In this document: positions 8,453 to 16,457 of the stretch, one piece after another | Layout of the letters: each line of letters starts with the position of its first letter | Numbering within the stretch: position 1 is the stretch's first letter | From: CAZVWW01 sp964631265 | GTDB lineage: Bacteria > Thermotogota > Thermotogae > MWEM01 | Reading direction: 5' to 3' | NCBI GenBank assembly: GCA_964631265.1 | Contig: CAZVWW010000023.1 | Span: 1 to 24,574, forward strand | DNA length: 24,574 nt | The notes under the pieces: model-generated | Seen by the model: only the letters and a program-made list of their open reading frames with translations | Database searches by the model: none | What the model was told of the DNA's origin: nothing | Position numbers and translations under genes: made by a program

Positions 8453-9228
8453 TGAAGATGAGCTTTTCCAAGATCAACACATTTGAACAATGCCCGCTGA
8501 AATTTCAGTATCAGTATGTCAACCGCTATCCCACATCAAAGAGCCCCGCTCTGCTTCTCGGACAGACCGTCCACGAATCGTTGAATCTGTTCTTCAATTA
8601 CAACCGGGATAGAAGGACGGTTAAACTGCTTCAGAAGATATTCAGAGAGGAATGGAAGAAAGAGAGAAACAAGCTGCGAAAGAGCGGAGAGCTTGAAATA
8701 GATAAAAAGACAGAGGCTGAGTACGGCCGGCGGGGGCTTGTTATGCTCGAGAACTTCTACAAGAGCTCGATGAACGCCGACCCGGATCAGAGAGAGGAGT
8801 TCGCCGAGGCGGAGTTGAAACCACCCGCCGGAGAAGGGCAGGAGAGTATCCCGTTTCTCGGTCGTGTTGACCGGTTCGACAAAGTCGTTGTGAACGGAAC
8901 GGAAGGGTTCAGGGTGGTTGATTACAAGACGGGGAAATTCAACGAACGTTATCTGGATTTTATCCAGCTCTTTTCTTATGCGTGGCTCATGAGCACACAG
9001 GGATTCAAGGTGCTCTCAGCGGCTTATTATTATCTTGAACCGGACAGAATCGTTGAAAAGCGTGTATCTGAGGAGGTCTTCGTCAAGACTCAGAAGAACC
9101 TGTTGGAACGATCACTCCCGGTCTACAAGGCACTCGAAACAGGAGAGTTTGCGCCAACCCCCTCGAAATTATGCCCCTGGTGTGATTTTCAGAAGTTGTG
9201 CCCCGCCATGGAAGGAAAACCGGATTAA
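8449..9228 (+). CDS. PD-(D/E)XK nuclease-superfamily protein (Cas4/AddB-type, probable Fe-S)
   Basis: RecB-like nuclease fold. The active-site pattern is visible in order: an E near ESLNLFF/AEAELK, GRVDR with D141, DYKTG with D158 and K160, and a QLFSYAW motif. Four Cys are placed as in Cas4/AddB [4Fe-4S] nucleases: C15 (FEQCP) and C242, C245 and C251 (CPWCDFQKLC). This predicts a DNA exo/endonuclease. No cas genes or AddA/RecB helicase are nearby; it sits in a housekeeping operon, so a repair role is likelier than CRISPR adaptation. The start is uncertain: TTG 8440, ATG 8449 (overlapping the fmt TGA), ATG 8452 or ATG 8458. Confidence 0.85.
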   Translation: MMKMSFSKINTFEQCPLKFQYQYVNRYPTSKSPALLLGQTVHESLNLFFNYNRDRRTVKLLQKIFREEWKKERNKLRKSGELEIDKKTEAEYGRRGLVMLENFYKSSMNADPDQREEFAEAELKPPAGEGQESIPFLGRVDRFDKVVVNGTEGFRVVDYKTGKFNERYLDFIQLFSYAWLMSTQGFKVLSAAYYYLEPDRIVEKRVSEEVFVKTQKNLLERSLPVYKALETGEFAPTPSKLCPWCDFQKLCPAMEGKPD

Positions 9229-9229
9229 T

Positions 9230-10369
9230 ATGGCCAGGACCGTTGCCGTTATCGGCTCAACCGGGTCTATCGGAACTCAGACCCTTGATGTGCTGAAGCG
9301 TCTTAAGGAAAGCGAACAGGATTTGAGGCCGGTGGCGTTGTCTGCTAATACCAATCCGCTTATCGAACAGCAGATAGAGACGCATCGTCCGGTGGCTTAT
9401 GCCTTTTCAAGAGAGCTGGAGAATATACCCTCAGACATCCGGTATTATCCCGACTCTGTCAGTCTGATCCGGGATATCAGACCGGATATCACGGTGATCG
9501 CATCAAGCGGCGGGGAGAGTCTGAGATACACCCGGGCGGCAATCGAAAACTCGAAGAGGGTCTGCATCGCCAACAAGGAATCTCTGGTACTGGCAGGTGA
9601 GTTTATCGTCAACCTCGCCCGGAAAAAAGGAGTGGCGTTAATCCCGGTGGACAGCGAGCACAGTGGTGTCTTCCAGCTACTCGAAAATGAGTCCCGCGAC
9701 GCTGTATCACGGGTTATTATCACCGCTTCGGGGGGCGCACTGCGCGAATGGCCGCCCGGGGACCTTAAAAAAGCGACCGTAACAGATGTTCTCAAGCATC
9801 CCAACTGGGATATGGGAGCCAAGATAACTGTGGATTCTGCCACCCTCTTCAACAAGGGGTTGGAGATTATCGAGGCGAAGCATCTCTTCGGGTTAAAAAA
9901 AGAGCAGATCGTTCCCATGTTCTGTTATACGAGTTATATACATGCGTTGGTCGAGATGAAAGACGGCACCATCAAGATCCATTCGGGCCATCCGGATATG
10001 AGGATTCCCATTGCCTATTCTCTGACCCGTCCCGAACGGGCGAGCCTTGGGTTAGGCCTTGAGGGGATTGTAAAAGATAAGTTGAAACTGAAAGACCTTG
10101 AGATTGAAAACCATCGGGCCATCCGCCTTGTCTATGAGATATACGATATGGAAAACGCGTTTAAAATAGTGTATAATGCTGCTAACGAGGCTGCGGTGGA
10201 GCTCTTTTTGAACAAAAAAATCGGTTTATCTCAGATATTTGACATTGTCGAGTCTGAGCTTAAGAGAAATCAAAGAGGCAGTATTGACCGCATCGATGAC
10301 ATACTCAATTTCCATGAGGAAATCAAGCAGACGATATACAGAAAATACAAATGGAGGGAAAGACTATGA
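9230..10369 (+). CDS. dxr: 1-deoxy-D-xylulose 5-phosphate reductoisomerase
   Basis: Second enzyme of the MEP isoprenoid pathway, converting DXP to MEP with NADPH and a divalent metal. Visible motifs are the NADPH loop GSTGSIG (residues 9-15), NKESLVLAG, the metal site VDSEHS, ITASGGALRE, HPNWDMGAKITVDSATLFNK with KGLEIIEA, HPDMRIPIAYSL and NAANEAAVELF. The ATG at 9230 starts 2 bp after the nuclease stop; the frame extends further upstream, but only inside the previous gene. Length is 379 aa, normal. One oddity is that the usual HPQ/HPE before IHS(M/L)VE is CYTSY here. The stop overlaps the rplI start. Confidence 0.95.
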   Translation: MARTVAVIGSTGSIGTQTLDVLKRLKESEQDLRPVALSANTNPLIEQQIETHRPVAYAFSRELENIPSDIRYYPDSVSLIRDIRPDITVIASSGGESLRYTRAAIENSKRVCIANKESLVLAGEFIVNLARKKGVALIPVDSEHSGVFQLLENESRDAVSRVIITASGGALREWPPGDLKKATVTDVLKHPNWDMGAKITVDSATLFNKGLEIIEAKHLFGLKKEQIVPMFCYTSYIHALVEMKDGTIKIHSGHPDMRIPIAYSLTRPERASLGLGLEGIVKDKLKLKDLEIENHRAIRLVYEIYDMENAFKIVYNAANEAAVELFLNKKIGLSQIFDIVESELKRNQRGSIDRIDDILNFHEEIKQTIYRKYKWRERL

Positions 10370-10818
10370 GAGTAATATTGAAACAAGATGTCCCAAAACT
10401 CGGAGAAGCCGGAGAAACGAAGACAGTGGCAGACGGGTATGCCAGAAATTATCTGATCCCGAGAAAACTGGCGGTTGAGGCAACCGAGGGTGAAGCCAAA
10501 CACATCAAGGATATGCAGAAGGTCAAAAAAAGCCACAAACAGAAGGAAAAACAGAGCAGCCGTCAGAAACTGGAAAAACTCATGAAAGAGTTCTTTGTCA
10601 TAAAGGTCAAGGCGGGCGAGAAAGGCAAACTCTTCGGATCCGTCACCAACAAGGATATTGCGGAGAAGCTCAGCCAGTATCTTGGGGAAAAGGTCAGCAA
10701 GAAGTTCGTGCAGGTGGATGGACCGCTCAAAGAGATCGGGACTTACGACGTTAAATTGAAACTTCCCGGCGGAGTGAAAGGTACCCTCAAGTTGAAACTG
10801 GAGAAAGAAGAGGAATAA
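10366..10818 (+). CDS. rplI: 50S ribosomal protein L9
   Basis: Large-subunit protein bound near the L1 stalk. The N-terminal domain signature MRVILKQDVPKLGEAG... and the following ADGYARNYLIPRKLA are diagnostic. A long basic connecting helix (about residues 45-75) and a C-terminal domain ending in Lys/Glu repeats follow. The ATG at 10366 overlaps the dxr TGA and has a GGAGGG SD 7 nt upstream. Length is 150 aa, standard. It is separated here from its usual rpsF/ssb/rpsR neighbours. Confidence 0.97.
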   Translation: MRVILKQDVPKLGEAGETKTVADGYARNYLIPRKLAVEATEGEAKHIKDMQKVKKSHKQKEKQSSRQKLEKLMKEFFVIKVKAGEKGKLFGSVTNKDIAEKLSQYLGEKVSKKFVQVDGPLKEIGTYDVKLKLPGGVKGTLKLKLEKEEE

Positions 10819-10836
10819 CAGACAGGAGATAAAGCA

Positions 10837-11682
10837 TTGGAGATACTATCATTTTCAAAGGCCATGTATTCCACATGGATCTACTATGCCCCGGACAGAG
10901 TACTCTTCGACTGCGGTGAGGGGATCAGCACCATGCTGACCAACAAGATATTCGCCGTGAGAAGGATATTCCTGACACACAGTCATGCGGATCATATTTC
11001 CGGTCTGTGGGGTTTTTTAAACACCCGGAGCAGTGCAATGGGTGAGCGTGAGAAACCATTGGAGATCTACTATCACAAGAGTTCCGGGATGATCAGAGAT
11101 TATCTCAACTTTATACAAAAAACGGGCAGCAAGATGAAATACGATTTATCCATCCACGAGATCGAAGAGGGCGAGGAGATCAAGCTCGATGCGGGTAGAG
11201 GCCGACGATATATCACCTCTTTTGCCACGGATCATATGAAAAATGAGACAGCCCTCGGTTATCAGATCAGAGAGCGGCGGAACAGGCTCAAGTCTGAATT
11301 CAGAGGTCTGGAACAAAGAGCAATAAAGGAGATTCTCTCTGATCGTGGCAAGGAAGAGATAACAGAAGAGTACACACACAGCCTTATGACACTCAGCGGA
11401 GACGGCAATGTAATAGACGACAGACACATGAAGAACACCGACAAACTGATGCATGAATGTACTTTTCTCGATAATGAGGATCGCAGAGGCGACAAACACA
11501 CCGAACTCGAGGAACTCCTCGAAAGGGTTGTCGTCAACAAACCGAGAAAACTCATACTCTATCACATATCGAGCAGGTACACACAGATGTTGAGGAAGAA
11601 GATGAGAAGAACGGAAGAAAGAATGAAAAATGAAGGTATAGCGTTTTCATACGTCTATCCGGGGAAACTATGCCGTTTTTGA
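10837..11682 (+). CDS. rnz: tRNase Z (RNase Z), Thermotoga TM0864-like
   Basis: Metallo-beta-lactamase-fold endonuclease for tRNA 3' maturation. The metal motif is HSHADH (H48-H53), with further ligands in SGDG and the HISSRY motif near the C-terminus; HECTFLD is also conserved. From memory the sequence follows T. maritima TM0864 closely, including the FSKA..STWIYY start and REKPLE. That enzyme is a short tRNase Z reported to cut after an encoded CCA. The start is TTG at 10837, with an AGGAG SD about 8 nt upstream. Length is 281 aa. The long exosite arm of other RNase Z forms is not obvious. It lies between rplI and rnr. Confidence 0.88.
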   Translation: MEILSFSKAMYSTWIYYAPDRVLFDCGEGISTMLTNKIFAVRRIFLTHSHADHISGLWGFLNTRSSAMGEREKPLEIYYHKSSGMIRDYLNFIQKTGSKMKYDLSIHEIEEGEEIKLDAGRGRRYITSFATDHMKNETALGYQIRERRNRLKSEFRGLEQRAIKEILSDRGKEEITEEYTHSLMTLSGDGNVIDDRHMKNTDKLMHECTFLDNEDRRGDKHTELEELLERVVVNKPRKLILYHISSRYTQMLRKKMRRTEERMKNEGIAFSYVYPGKLCRF

Positions 11683-11691
11683 GGTGAAATT

Positions 11692-13830
11692 ATGAACGTA
11701 ACAAAAAAGGACATTCTGGAATACATGAACAGACCGGATTATGAGCCGGTTATTCTAAAGGATCTCTACAAACACTTCGGTGTCAGCAACAAAAAGGACC
11801 GGCGCGAATTCAGAGAACGGATCAGTGAGCTTCTCTCAGAGGAGAAGATCTTTAAGAATGCCAGACATCGGTACACAACTGAAAAGGCCAAACAACTGAC
11901 GGGAAGGCTGGAATTCATCAGAAGCGGCAAGATGGCCTTCATCAAGGCCAATGACGGGAAAGAGTACGTCGTCTTCCCCGAAGTGGCAAAAGACGCCATG
12001 CACCGGGACATAGTCGCCATCAAGCCCGAGGGATATTACAAAGAATGGCGGCGGGCCAGAGTTACAAAAGTCGTCAAACGAAATCTCACCAGAGTTGTGG
12101 GCATCCTCGTTAAAGAGGGAAAGCGATACTATATCGTTCCCGATGACAAGCGTGTTGGATACCGGTTTGCCGTTATCGTCAAGAACAAGAAGAACGATCT
12201 GAAAGGGGCTGAACAGGGCGACAAGGTTTACGGGAACATCGTTGCCTATCCGGGCCGGAAGACCCCGCCGAAGGTTCGGATTGTCCGGGTCCTCGGTGAC
12301 GTGGATGACCCGCGGGTGCATCTGCCCTCAGTTATTCTGAAACACGGCCTCCCCTTCCCGGAGGAATTTCCCTCAAGTGTCTTAAAGCAGACGGAGGATG
12401 TCCCTTCCAAGGTCTTTCGAAAGAAGGGCGAGAAGCGCAAGGACTTCCGGAACGAGCTCATATTCACAATAGACGGCGAATCGGCGAAAGATTTCGATGA
12501 TGCCGTTTCGATCAGGAAGTTGAAAAACGGGAATTTCAAACTCGGCGTTCACATCGCGGATGTCGCAAATTACGTGAGACCCGGAACACCGATTGACAAC
12601 GAGGCCTTTGAAAGAGCCACCAGCGTTTATCTAATAGACACGGTTGTCCCGATGCTCCCCGTTAAACTGTCTAACGGGATCTGCTCGCTTCAGCAGAATC
12701 GAAACAGGCTCACAACAAGCCTTGAGATGGAGATCGACAAAAACGGGAAAGTGGTGGACTTTGAACCGAGCAAAGGGATCATCAGAAGCCGGAGGAGATT
12801 GACGTATAAGATTGTCAACCGCTATCTGATGGAGGGTGATTCGGGTGCCAAAAACCGCTTGGGGAAAACAAAGGGCCTTTTAACGGCTCTCGAAACAATG
12901 CAGGAACTGGCCCGGGTTCTCAAAGAGAACCGGAAACAGCGGGGGGCCATCATCGGTATCGAGAGCGGCGAGGCTGAGATCATCCTTGACAAAACAGGCC
13001 ACACAAAAGACATCGTTCCCCGAAAACGCGGAATCGGTGAATCCATGATCGAAGAGTTTATGATCAAGGCCAACGAAGTGGTGGCATCAATCTTTGAGGA
13101 TGCCGATCTCCCCTTCCTGTACAGGATTCATGAGAACCCGGATGCGGAAACCCTTCAGCAGCTCAAAAACTACATCGTGGCACTCGGCATAGAAAAGGAG
13201 ATGCCCCGCCAGCTTGACCCGATTGCCATACAAAAACTACTGGAGAGTATGAAGAATCATCCACTTAAAAACAGCGTGGAGCGCCTTGTGGTGAGAACGA
13301 TGAAACGGGCCATATACGATGAGAGTAACGTGGGCCATTACGGTCTCGCCTCAACGGCCTACACCCATTTCACATCCCCGATCAGACGTTATCCCGATCT
13401 GGTGGTCCACAGGCTCTTAAAAGAGTATCTTGATGCCAGGGTCTTCAGCGACCAGCGGCTCAAATACTGGGAAAGCCGTCTGCCGGAGATAGCCAAGCAC
13501 TGTTCTCAGAAGGAACGGGTTGCCAACGAGTCCGAATGGGATCTCATCGGTCTGAAAAAGGTCGACTATGTGGCACAGAACCAGTCGGAAGTCTTTGAGG
13601 TTGTTGTAACAAACGTCGGAAAATTCGGCATTTTTGTCGAGGTCAAAGAGAAGATGATCCCCGGTCTGATTCACATCTCAACGCTGAACGATTTCTTTGT
13701 CTACGACGAGAGCAAGAACATGCTCATCGGGGAGAGAACCAAAAAAGTCTACAAACTTGGGGATATCCTCAAGGTAAGAGTCAAGAACATTGACTACGTC
13801 AGAGGAGAGGTGGATTTCGAAATTGTCTGA
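11692..13830 (+). CDS. rnr: Ribonuclease R (3'-5' exoribonuclease)
   Basis: Processive exoribonuclease of the RNase II/R family. The order is an N-terminal winged-helix domain (1-65), cold-shock-like OB domains (70-240), the RNB catalytic domain and a C-terminal S1 domain (about 625-712). The catalytic aspartates keep the family spacing: D261, D267, D269 and D270 in TIDGESAKDFDDAV. LGVHIADVANYV and HFTSPIRRYPDLVVHR are also present. The Lys-rich tail of E. coli RNase R is absent. The ATG at 11692 follows GAGGTGAAATT. Its 3' end overlaps the patatin start by 8 bp. Confidence 0.96.
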   Translation: MNVTKKDILEYMNRPDYEPVILKDLYKHFGVSNKKDRREFRERISELLSEEKIFKNARHRYTTEKAKQLTGRLEFIRSGKMAFIKANDGKEYVVFPEVAKDAMHRDIVAIKPEGYYKEWRRARVTKVVKRNLTRVVGILVKEGKRYYIVPDDKRVGYRFAVIVKNKKNDLKGAEQGDKVYGNIVAYPGRKTPPKVRIVRVLGDVDDPRVHLPSVILKHGLPFPEEFPSSVLKQTEDVPSKVFRKKGEKRKDFRNELIFTIDGESAKDFDDAVSIRKLKNGNFKLGVHIADVANYVRPGTPIDNEAFERATSVYLIDTVVPMLPVKLSNGICSLQQNRNRLTTSLEMEIDKNGKVVDFEPSKGIIRSRRRLTYKIVNRYLMEGDSGAKNRLGKTKGLLTALETMQELARVLKENRKQRGAIIGIESGEAEIILDKTGHTKDIVPRKRGIGESMIEEFMIKANEVVASIFEDADLPFLYRIHENPDAETLQQLKNYIVALGIEKEMPRQLDPIAIQKLLESMKNHPLKNSVERLVVRTMKRAIYDESNVGHYGLASTAYTHFTSPIRRYPDLVVHRLLKEYLDARVFSDQRLKYWESRLPEIAKHCSQKERVANESEWDLIGLKKVDYVAQNQSEVFEVVVTNVGKFGIFVEVKEKMIPGLIHISTLNDFFVYDESKNMLIGERTKKVYKLGDILKVRVKNIDYVRGEVDFEIV

Positions 13831-14647
13831 ATACAAATGGGGATTAGCGCTTGGGAGTGGGGGAGCACGGGGATATGCACATGTGCCTCTGCTCGATATC
13901 ATCGAGGAAAACGGAATAAACCTGACGGCGATTACCGGCTCGAGCATCGGCTCGGTCATCGGAGCGGCTTATGCACTTCATGCAGACAGCCGTAAAGTCA
14001 AAAAACTAACATATCTTTTCACAAGCAAAAACAAAGAGAAGATAGACCAGCTACTCGGAATGGTTGAGGGGAGCTCTCTCTCGGAGAGTTTGAATATTGC
14101 GAGAAAAACGGCCATGAAGAGAGCGGTGATGCCCGAGGATTTCCTATACGAGATGGTGATGCCCATCTTCGGCGATGCCACTTTCGACGACACTCAAATC
14201 AAGCTCGGTATTGTGGCCACTGATATCGCCAAAAGCCAATCCAGAATGATAACAACGGGATACATTGTTGATGCTGTCTGCGCCAGCGCCTCCGTTCCCG
14301 GCACTTTCGCGCCGACAAGGCTCGGCGGGACCCATTTCATAGACGGCGGCGTTATCTGCCCGGTTCCCGTTCAGCAATGTTTGGATCTCGGAGCCGAGCA
14401 TGTTATCGCCGTGGATATCAGCAAGAATGTGAGAAAGACAAAGTATAAGAACGCCCTCGACCTGATGGCCTATGTGAATCAGCTGAAACAGGAACGACTG
14501 GTCACCAATGAACTGGAAAAGGCCGAGATAAAGGTGCGGTTTCCAAATCTGAACTACGACTGGTACCGGTTTGATCAACAAAAAGAGATCATCGCCTCAG
14601 CCAAAGAGCTGCTCGATGATTTCAGGAAGGAGTTGAACGATTATTAA
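13823..14647 (+). CDS. Patatin-like phospholipase (RssA-type)
   Basis: Predicted serine lipid acyl hydrolase. The Ser-Asp dyad is complete: oxyanion loop GSGGARG (11-17), nucleophile S41 in GSSIG, and D174 in DGG. The start is TTG at 13823, inside the rnr end, with GAGGTGG about 10 nt upstream. A TTG at 13790 in the same frame would add 11 residues atypical for the family. Length is 274 aa; no signal peptide or TM segment. It is followed by an overlapping degenerate paralogue, suggesting that the pair act together, perhaps as a heteromer. Confidence 0.92.
   Translation: MSEYKWGLALGSGGARGYAHVPLLDIIEENGINLTAITGSSIGSVIGAAYALHADSRKVKKLTYLFTSKNKEKIDQLLGMVEGSSLSESLNIARKTAMKRAVMPEDFLYEMVMPIFGDATFDDTQIKLGIVATDIAKSQSRMITTGYIVDAVCASASVPGTFAPTRLGGTHFIDGGVICPVPVQQCLDLGAEHVIAVDISKNVRKTKYKNALDLMAYVNQLKQERLVTNELEKAEIKVRFPNLNYDWYRFDQQKEIIASAKELLDDFRKELNDY
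14627..14632 (+). promoter_or_regulatory. Shine-Dalgarno that sets an ATT start
   Basis: AAGGAG inside the patatin coding end, 7 nt before ATT 14640. No ATG, GTG or TTG exists in that frame between the TGA at 14634 and the GTG at 14769. Confidence 0.7.
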
Positions 14648-15494
14648 CTATTCTGTCTACCTCAACGGAAACAACGCCAACGCGCTCCGGACCATTGGCG
14701 CACTGGACTATCTGGAAAAGGAGATCGGCAAACCTTCCAAACTCGTCTTCACGGGAACGGCCGGACTCGTGGCCACTTATTACGCATTTCACGGCATCGA
14801 AAAGACCAAGGCGTTTTTCAGAGAACAATTCAACACCATCATCAACCTCTTCTCACTCGACTTCTATGAGATGCACAAGGGTATCATGCGGCGGAACAGC
14901 ACCTACCGGGTGCTTAGCGATTTCTACACACTGGTCCGATCGGCCACCTCGAGCAAAAATCTGGCCATTGAGGACCCGAAGAAGATCGAGAAGTTCCTGT
15001 CCCCCAACTATGATTTCCTGAAGGGGACTACCCTGCCGATACCCTGCTATACCAGCCTTTACAAGCTCGAAACGGCAGAGGAGAAGGTGCTGCCTGTTAC
15101 ACATACAAGGGAACTGATGGGCTCGCTCGCCCTGGTACCCTTTCTGGGGCCGGTTAAGATTGACAAAGAGCTATTCATCAGCAATCAGAATATCCAGGGG
15201 ACCGCCACACCGGTTAAAGACCGCAAATCGGAATTCGATATCCTGCTCGACACCCTCTCGGAAAAGGGCAGACCCCCATTCATGAGCTCAATGTATGTCC
15301 TGATAGCCGCTGATTACATGGGTACCGTCGAACTCAAACGGAAAGTGGAAGATGATTTTACTCCGGACGTTAATCTGTGGGCGAACCCGGAACACAAAGA
15401 GGATGCCGAATTTGAGAAACTCTATCGGGAAGGCTACAAGTCAACGGAAAGAAAGATGAGGAAGCTGCTCAGAAGTCACACGGTCTCGAACTAA
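14640..15494 (+). CDS. Degenerate patatin-like protein, probable pseudoenzyme, ATT start
   Basis: The frame is closed upstream by TGA at 14634-14636. The first conventional start is GTG at 14769, which would remove the part that aligns best with the preceding patatin. AAGGAG (14627-14632) lies exactly 7 nt before ATT at 14640, so I propose ATT initiation and 284 aa, coupled to the patatin gene by an 8-bp overlap. Aligned by eye to its neighbour, the oxyanion loop GSGGARG becomes NGNNANA and the nucleophile position is Ala in GTAG (residue 41 in both). The DGG dyad region becomes ISNQN. This is therefore a patatin fold without the catalytic residues, presumably structural or regulatory. It is the last gene of the run, before a terminator. 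Confidence 0.75.
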   Translation: MINYSVYLNGNNANALRTIGALDYLEKEIGKPSKLVFTGTAGLVATYYAFHGIEKTKAFFREQFNTIINLFSLDFYEMHKGIMRRNSTYRVLSDFYTLVRSATSSKNLAIEDPKKIEKFLSPNYDFLKGTTLPIPCYTSLYKLETAEEKVLPVTHTRELMGSLALVPFLGPVKIDKELFISNQNIQGTATPVKDRKSEFDILLDTLSEKGRPPFMSSMYVLIAADYMGTVELKRKVEDDFTPDVNLWANPEHKEDAEFEKLYREGYKSTERKMRKLLRSHTVSN

Positions 15495-15534
15495 ACAAGG
15501 GCGGGGTGAATAACCCAAAACACTTCCCCGATCT

Positions 15535-15560
15535 CGCTCCAGCTCCCCCGGGCTGGAGCG
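15535..15560 (+). other. GC-rich hairpin after the ten-gene run
   Basis: Perfect 9-bp stem CGCTCCAGC/GCTGGAGCG with an 8-nt loop and no T tract. It sits between the last stop and the terminator, and may protect the mRNA 3' end or assist termination. Confidence 0.55.
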
Positions 15561-15571
15561 GAGAACAGACG

Positions 15572-15595
15572 AAACACCCACCCTTGGGTGTTTTC
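15572..15595 (+). terminator. Terminator of the surE-to-patatin operon
   Basis: 9-bp stem AAACACCCA/TGGGTGTTT, 4-nt loop, then TTTTCC. It lies about 80 bp after the degenerate patatin stop and before comB. Confidence 0.75.
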
Positions 15596-15670
15596 CGATC
15601 ATCGTTTTTTATGGGGATTATGTTCAAAAAGCTTGTTATCCAACGTCCCTAAAGAAGGTCTGTGGTTTTA

Positions 15671-16384
15671 ATGATCTCACTGATAACCTATTACAGAAAG
15701 GGTATTGAAACAGAATACGAAAGAGATTACGACCTCGTCGTTCTGATTGATGTGTACCGGGCGACCAGTTCGATGGTGGTTTTAGCCTCCAAAGGCTATA
15801 CCATAATAAGGGCAGTTGAGAGCGTTGACGAGACGTTAAAAGCCCGGGGGCCGAACAGTTTGATCTGCGGTGAGAGAAACGGCATCGCCCCCCAGGGCTT
15901 TGATCACGGAAACTCCCCATATGATCTGAGCCGTATCGGGAACAATCGTGACGGAAAAGAGATCATCATGACAACAACAAACGGCACAAAGGCCCTGAAG
16001 GCATTTTACAACCATTCAGAAAACATCATCGCCGCTTCTCTGATCAACCTCAAGAGCGTTATCGACTACATCATAAAACATTCCTTCAACAAGATCCTTG
16101 TGCTCTGTGCCGGAACGTATGAGCGTTTCTCGATAGAGGATTATCTCTGTGCCTCGCTGCTCGTCCACCGGGTTCATCAAAAGATTCCGGTTGAAAAGAC
16201 GGATCCAATCCGACTGGCCCTGGCAACCGGTGAAAGATGCCAAACTGATCCCGCTTTCCTTGAGGCAACCATGAGACAAGCCGATCACGCCAGGAGACTC
16301 CAGCAGATCGGCAAGGGGTATGATATCGATTTCATCCTCAAACAAAAAGACGGCTTCGACATCGTGCCGAAGCCGTCGCTTTAG
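15671..16384 (+). CDS. comB: 2-phosphosulfolactate phosphatase (ComB family)
   Basis: Family enzyme converting 2-phosphosulfolactate to sulfolactate, a coenzyme M pathway step in methanogens; the bacterial role is unclear. Signatures are VVLIDVYRATSSMV near the N-terminus, the GERNG..PQGFDHGNSP segment, and TTTNGTKAL. Length is 237 aa from ATG 15671; GTG 15662 is in frame, but AAGG (15655-15658) is 3 nt from the GTG and 12 nt from the ATG, so neither spacing is ideal. It is a single gene converging with rsgA. The codons for its last residues contain the rsgA terminator hairpin. Confidence 0.88.
   Translation: MISLITYYRKGIETEYERDYDLVVLIDVYRATSSMVVLASKGYTIIRAVESVDETLKARGPNSLICGERNGIAPQGFDHGNSPYDLSRIGNNRDGKEIIMTTTNGTKALKAFYNHSENIIAASLINLKSVIDYIIKHSFNKILVLCAGTYERFSIEDYLCASLLVHRVHQKIPVEKTDPIRLALATGERCQTDPAFLEATMRQADHARRLQQIGKGYDIDFILKQKDGFDIVPKPSL
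16342..16377 (-). terminator. rsgA terminator embedded in the comB coding end
   Basis: Perfect 10-bp stem GACGGCTTCG/CGAAGCCGTC (16349-16358/16368-16377), followed on the minus strand by TTTTTGTTT. It lies 80 bp past the rsgA stop but inside comB codons. On the plus strand it has only a short GCTTT tail. Confidence 0.82.
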
Positions 16385-16457
16385 GCGGGTAAAAGGGTGA
16401 TTTCGTTGACACTTTTCTTTCATGCAGCTGCCTCTGTTCCACTCCTGAGTCGCTGGC

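Noticed and set aside
9035..9229. N-terminal extension of Dxr to 9035
   Set aside because: It only reads through the preceding nuclease gene; the Rossmann motif expected at the N-terminus begins at ATG 9230.
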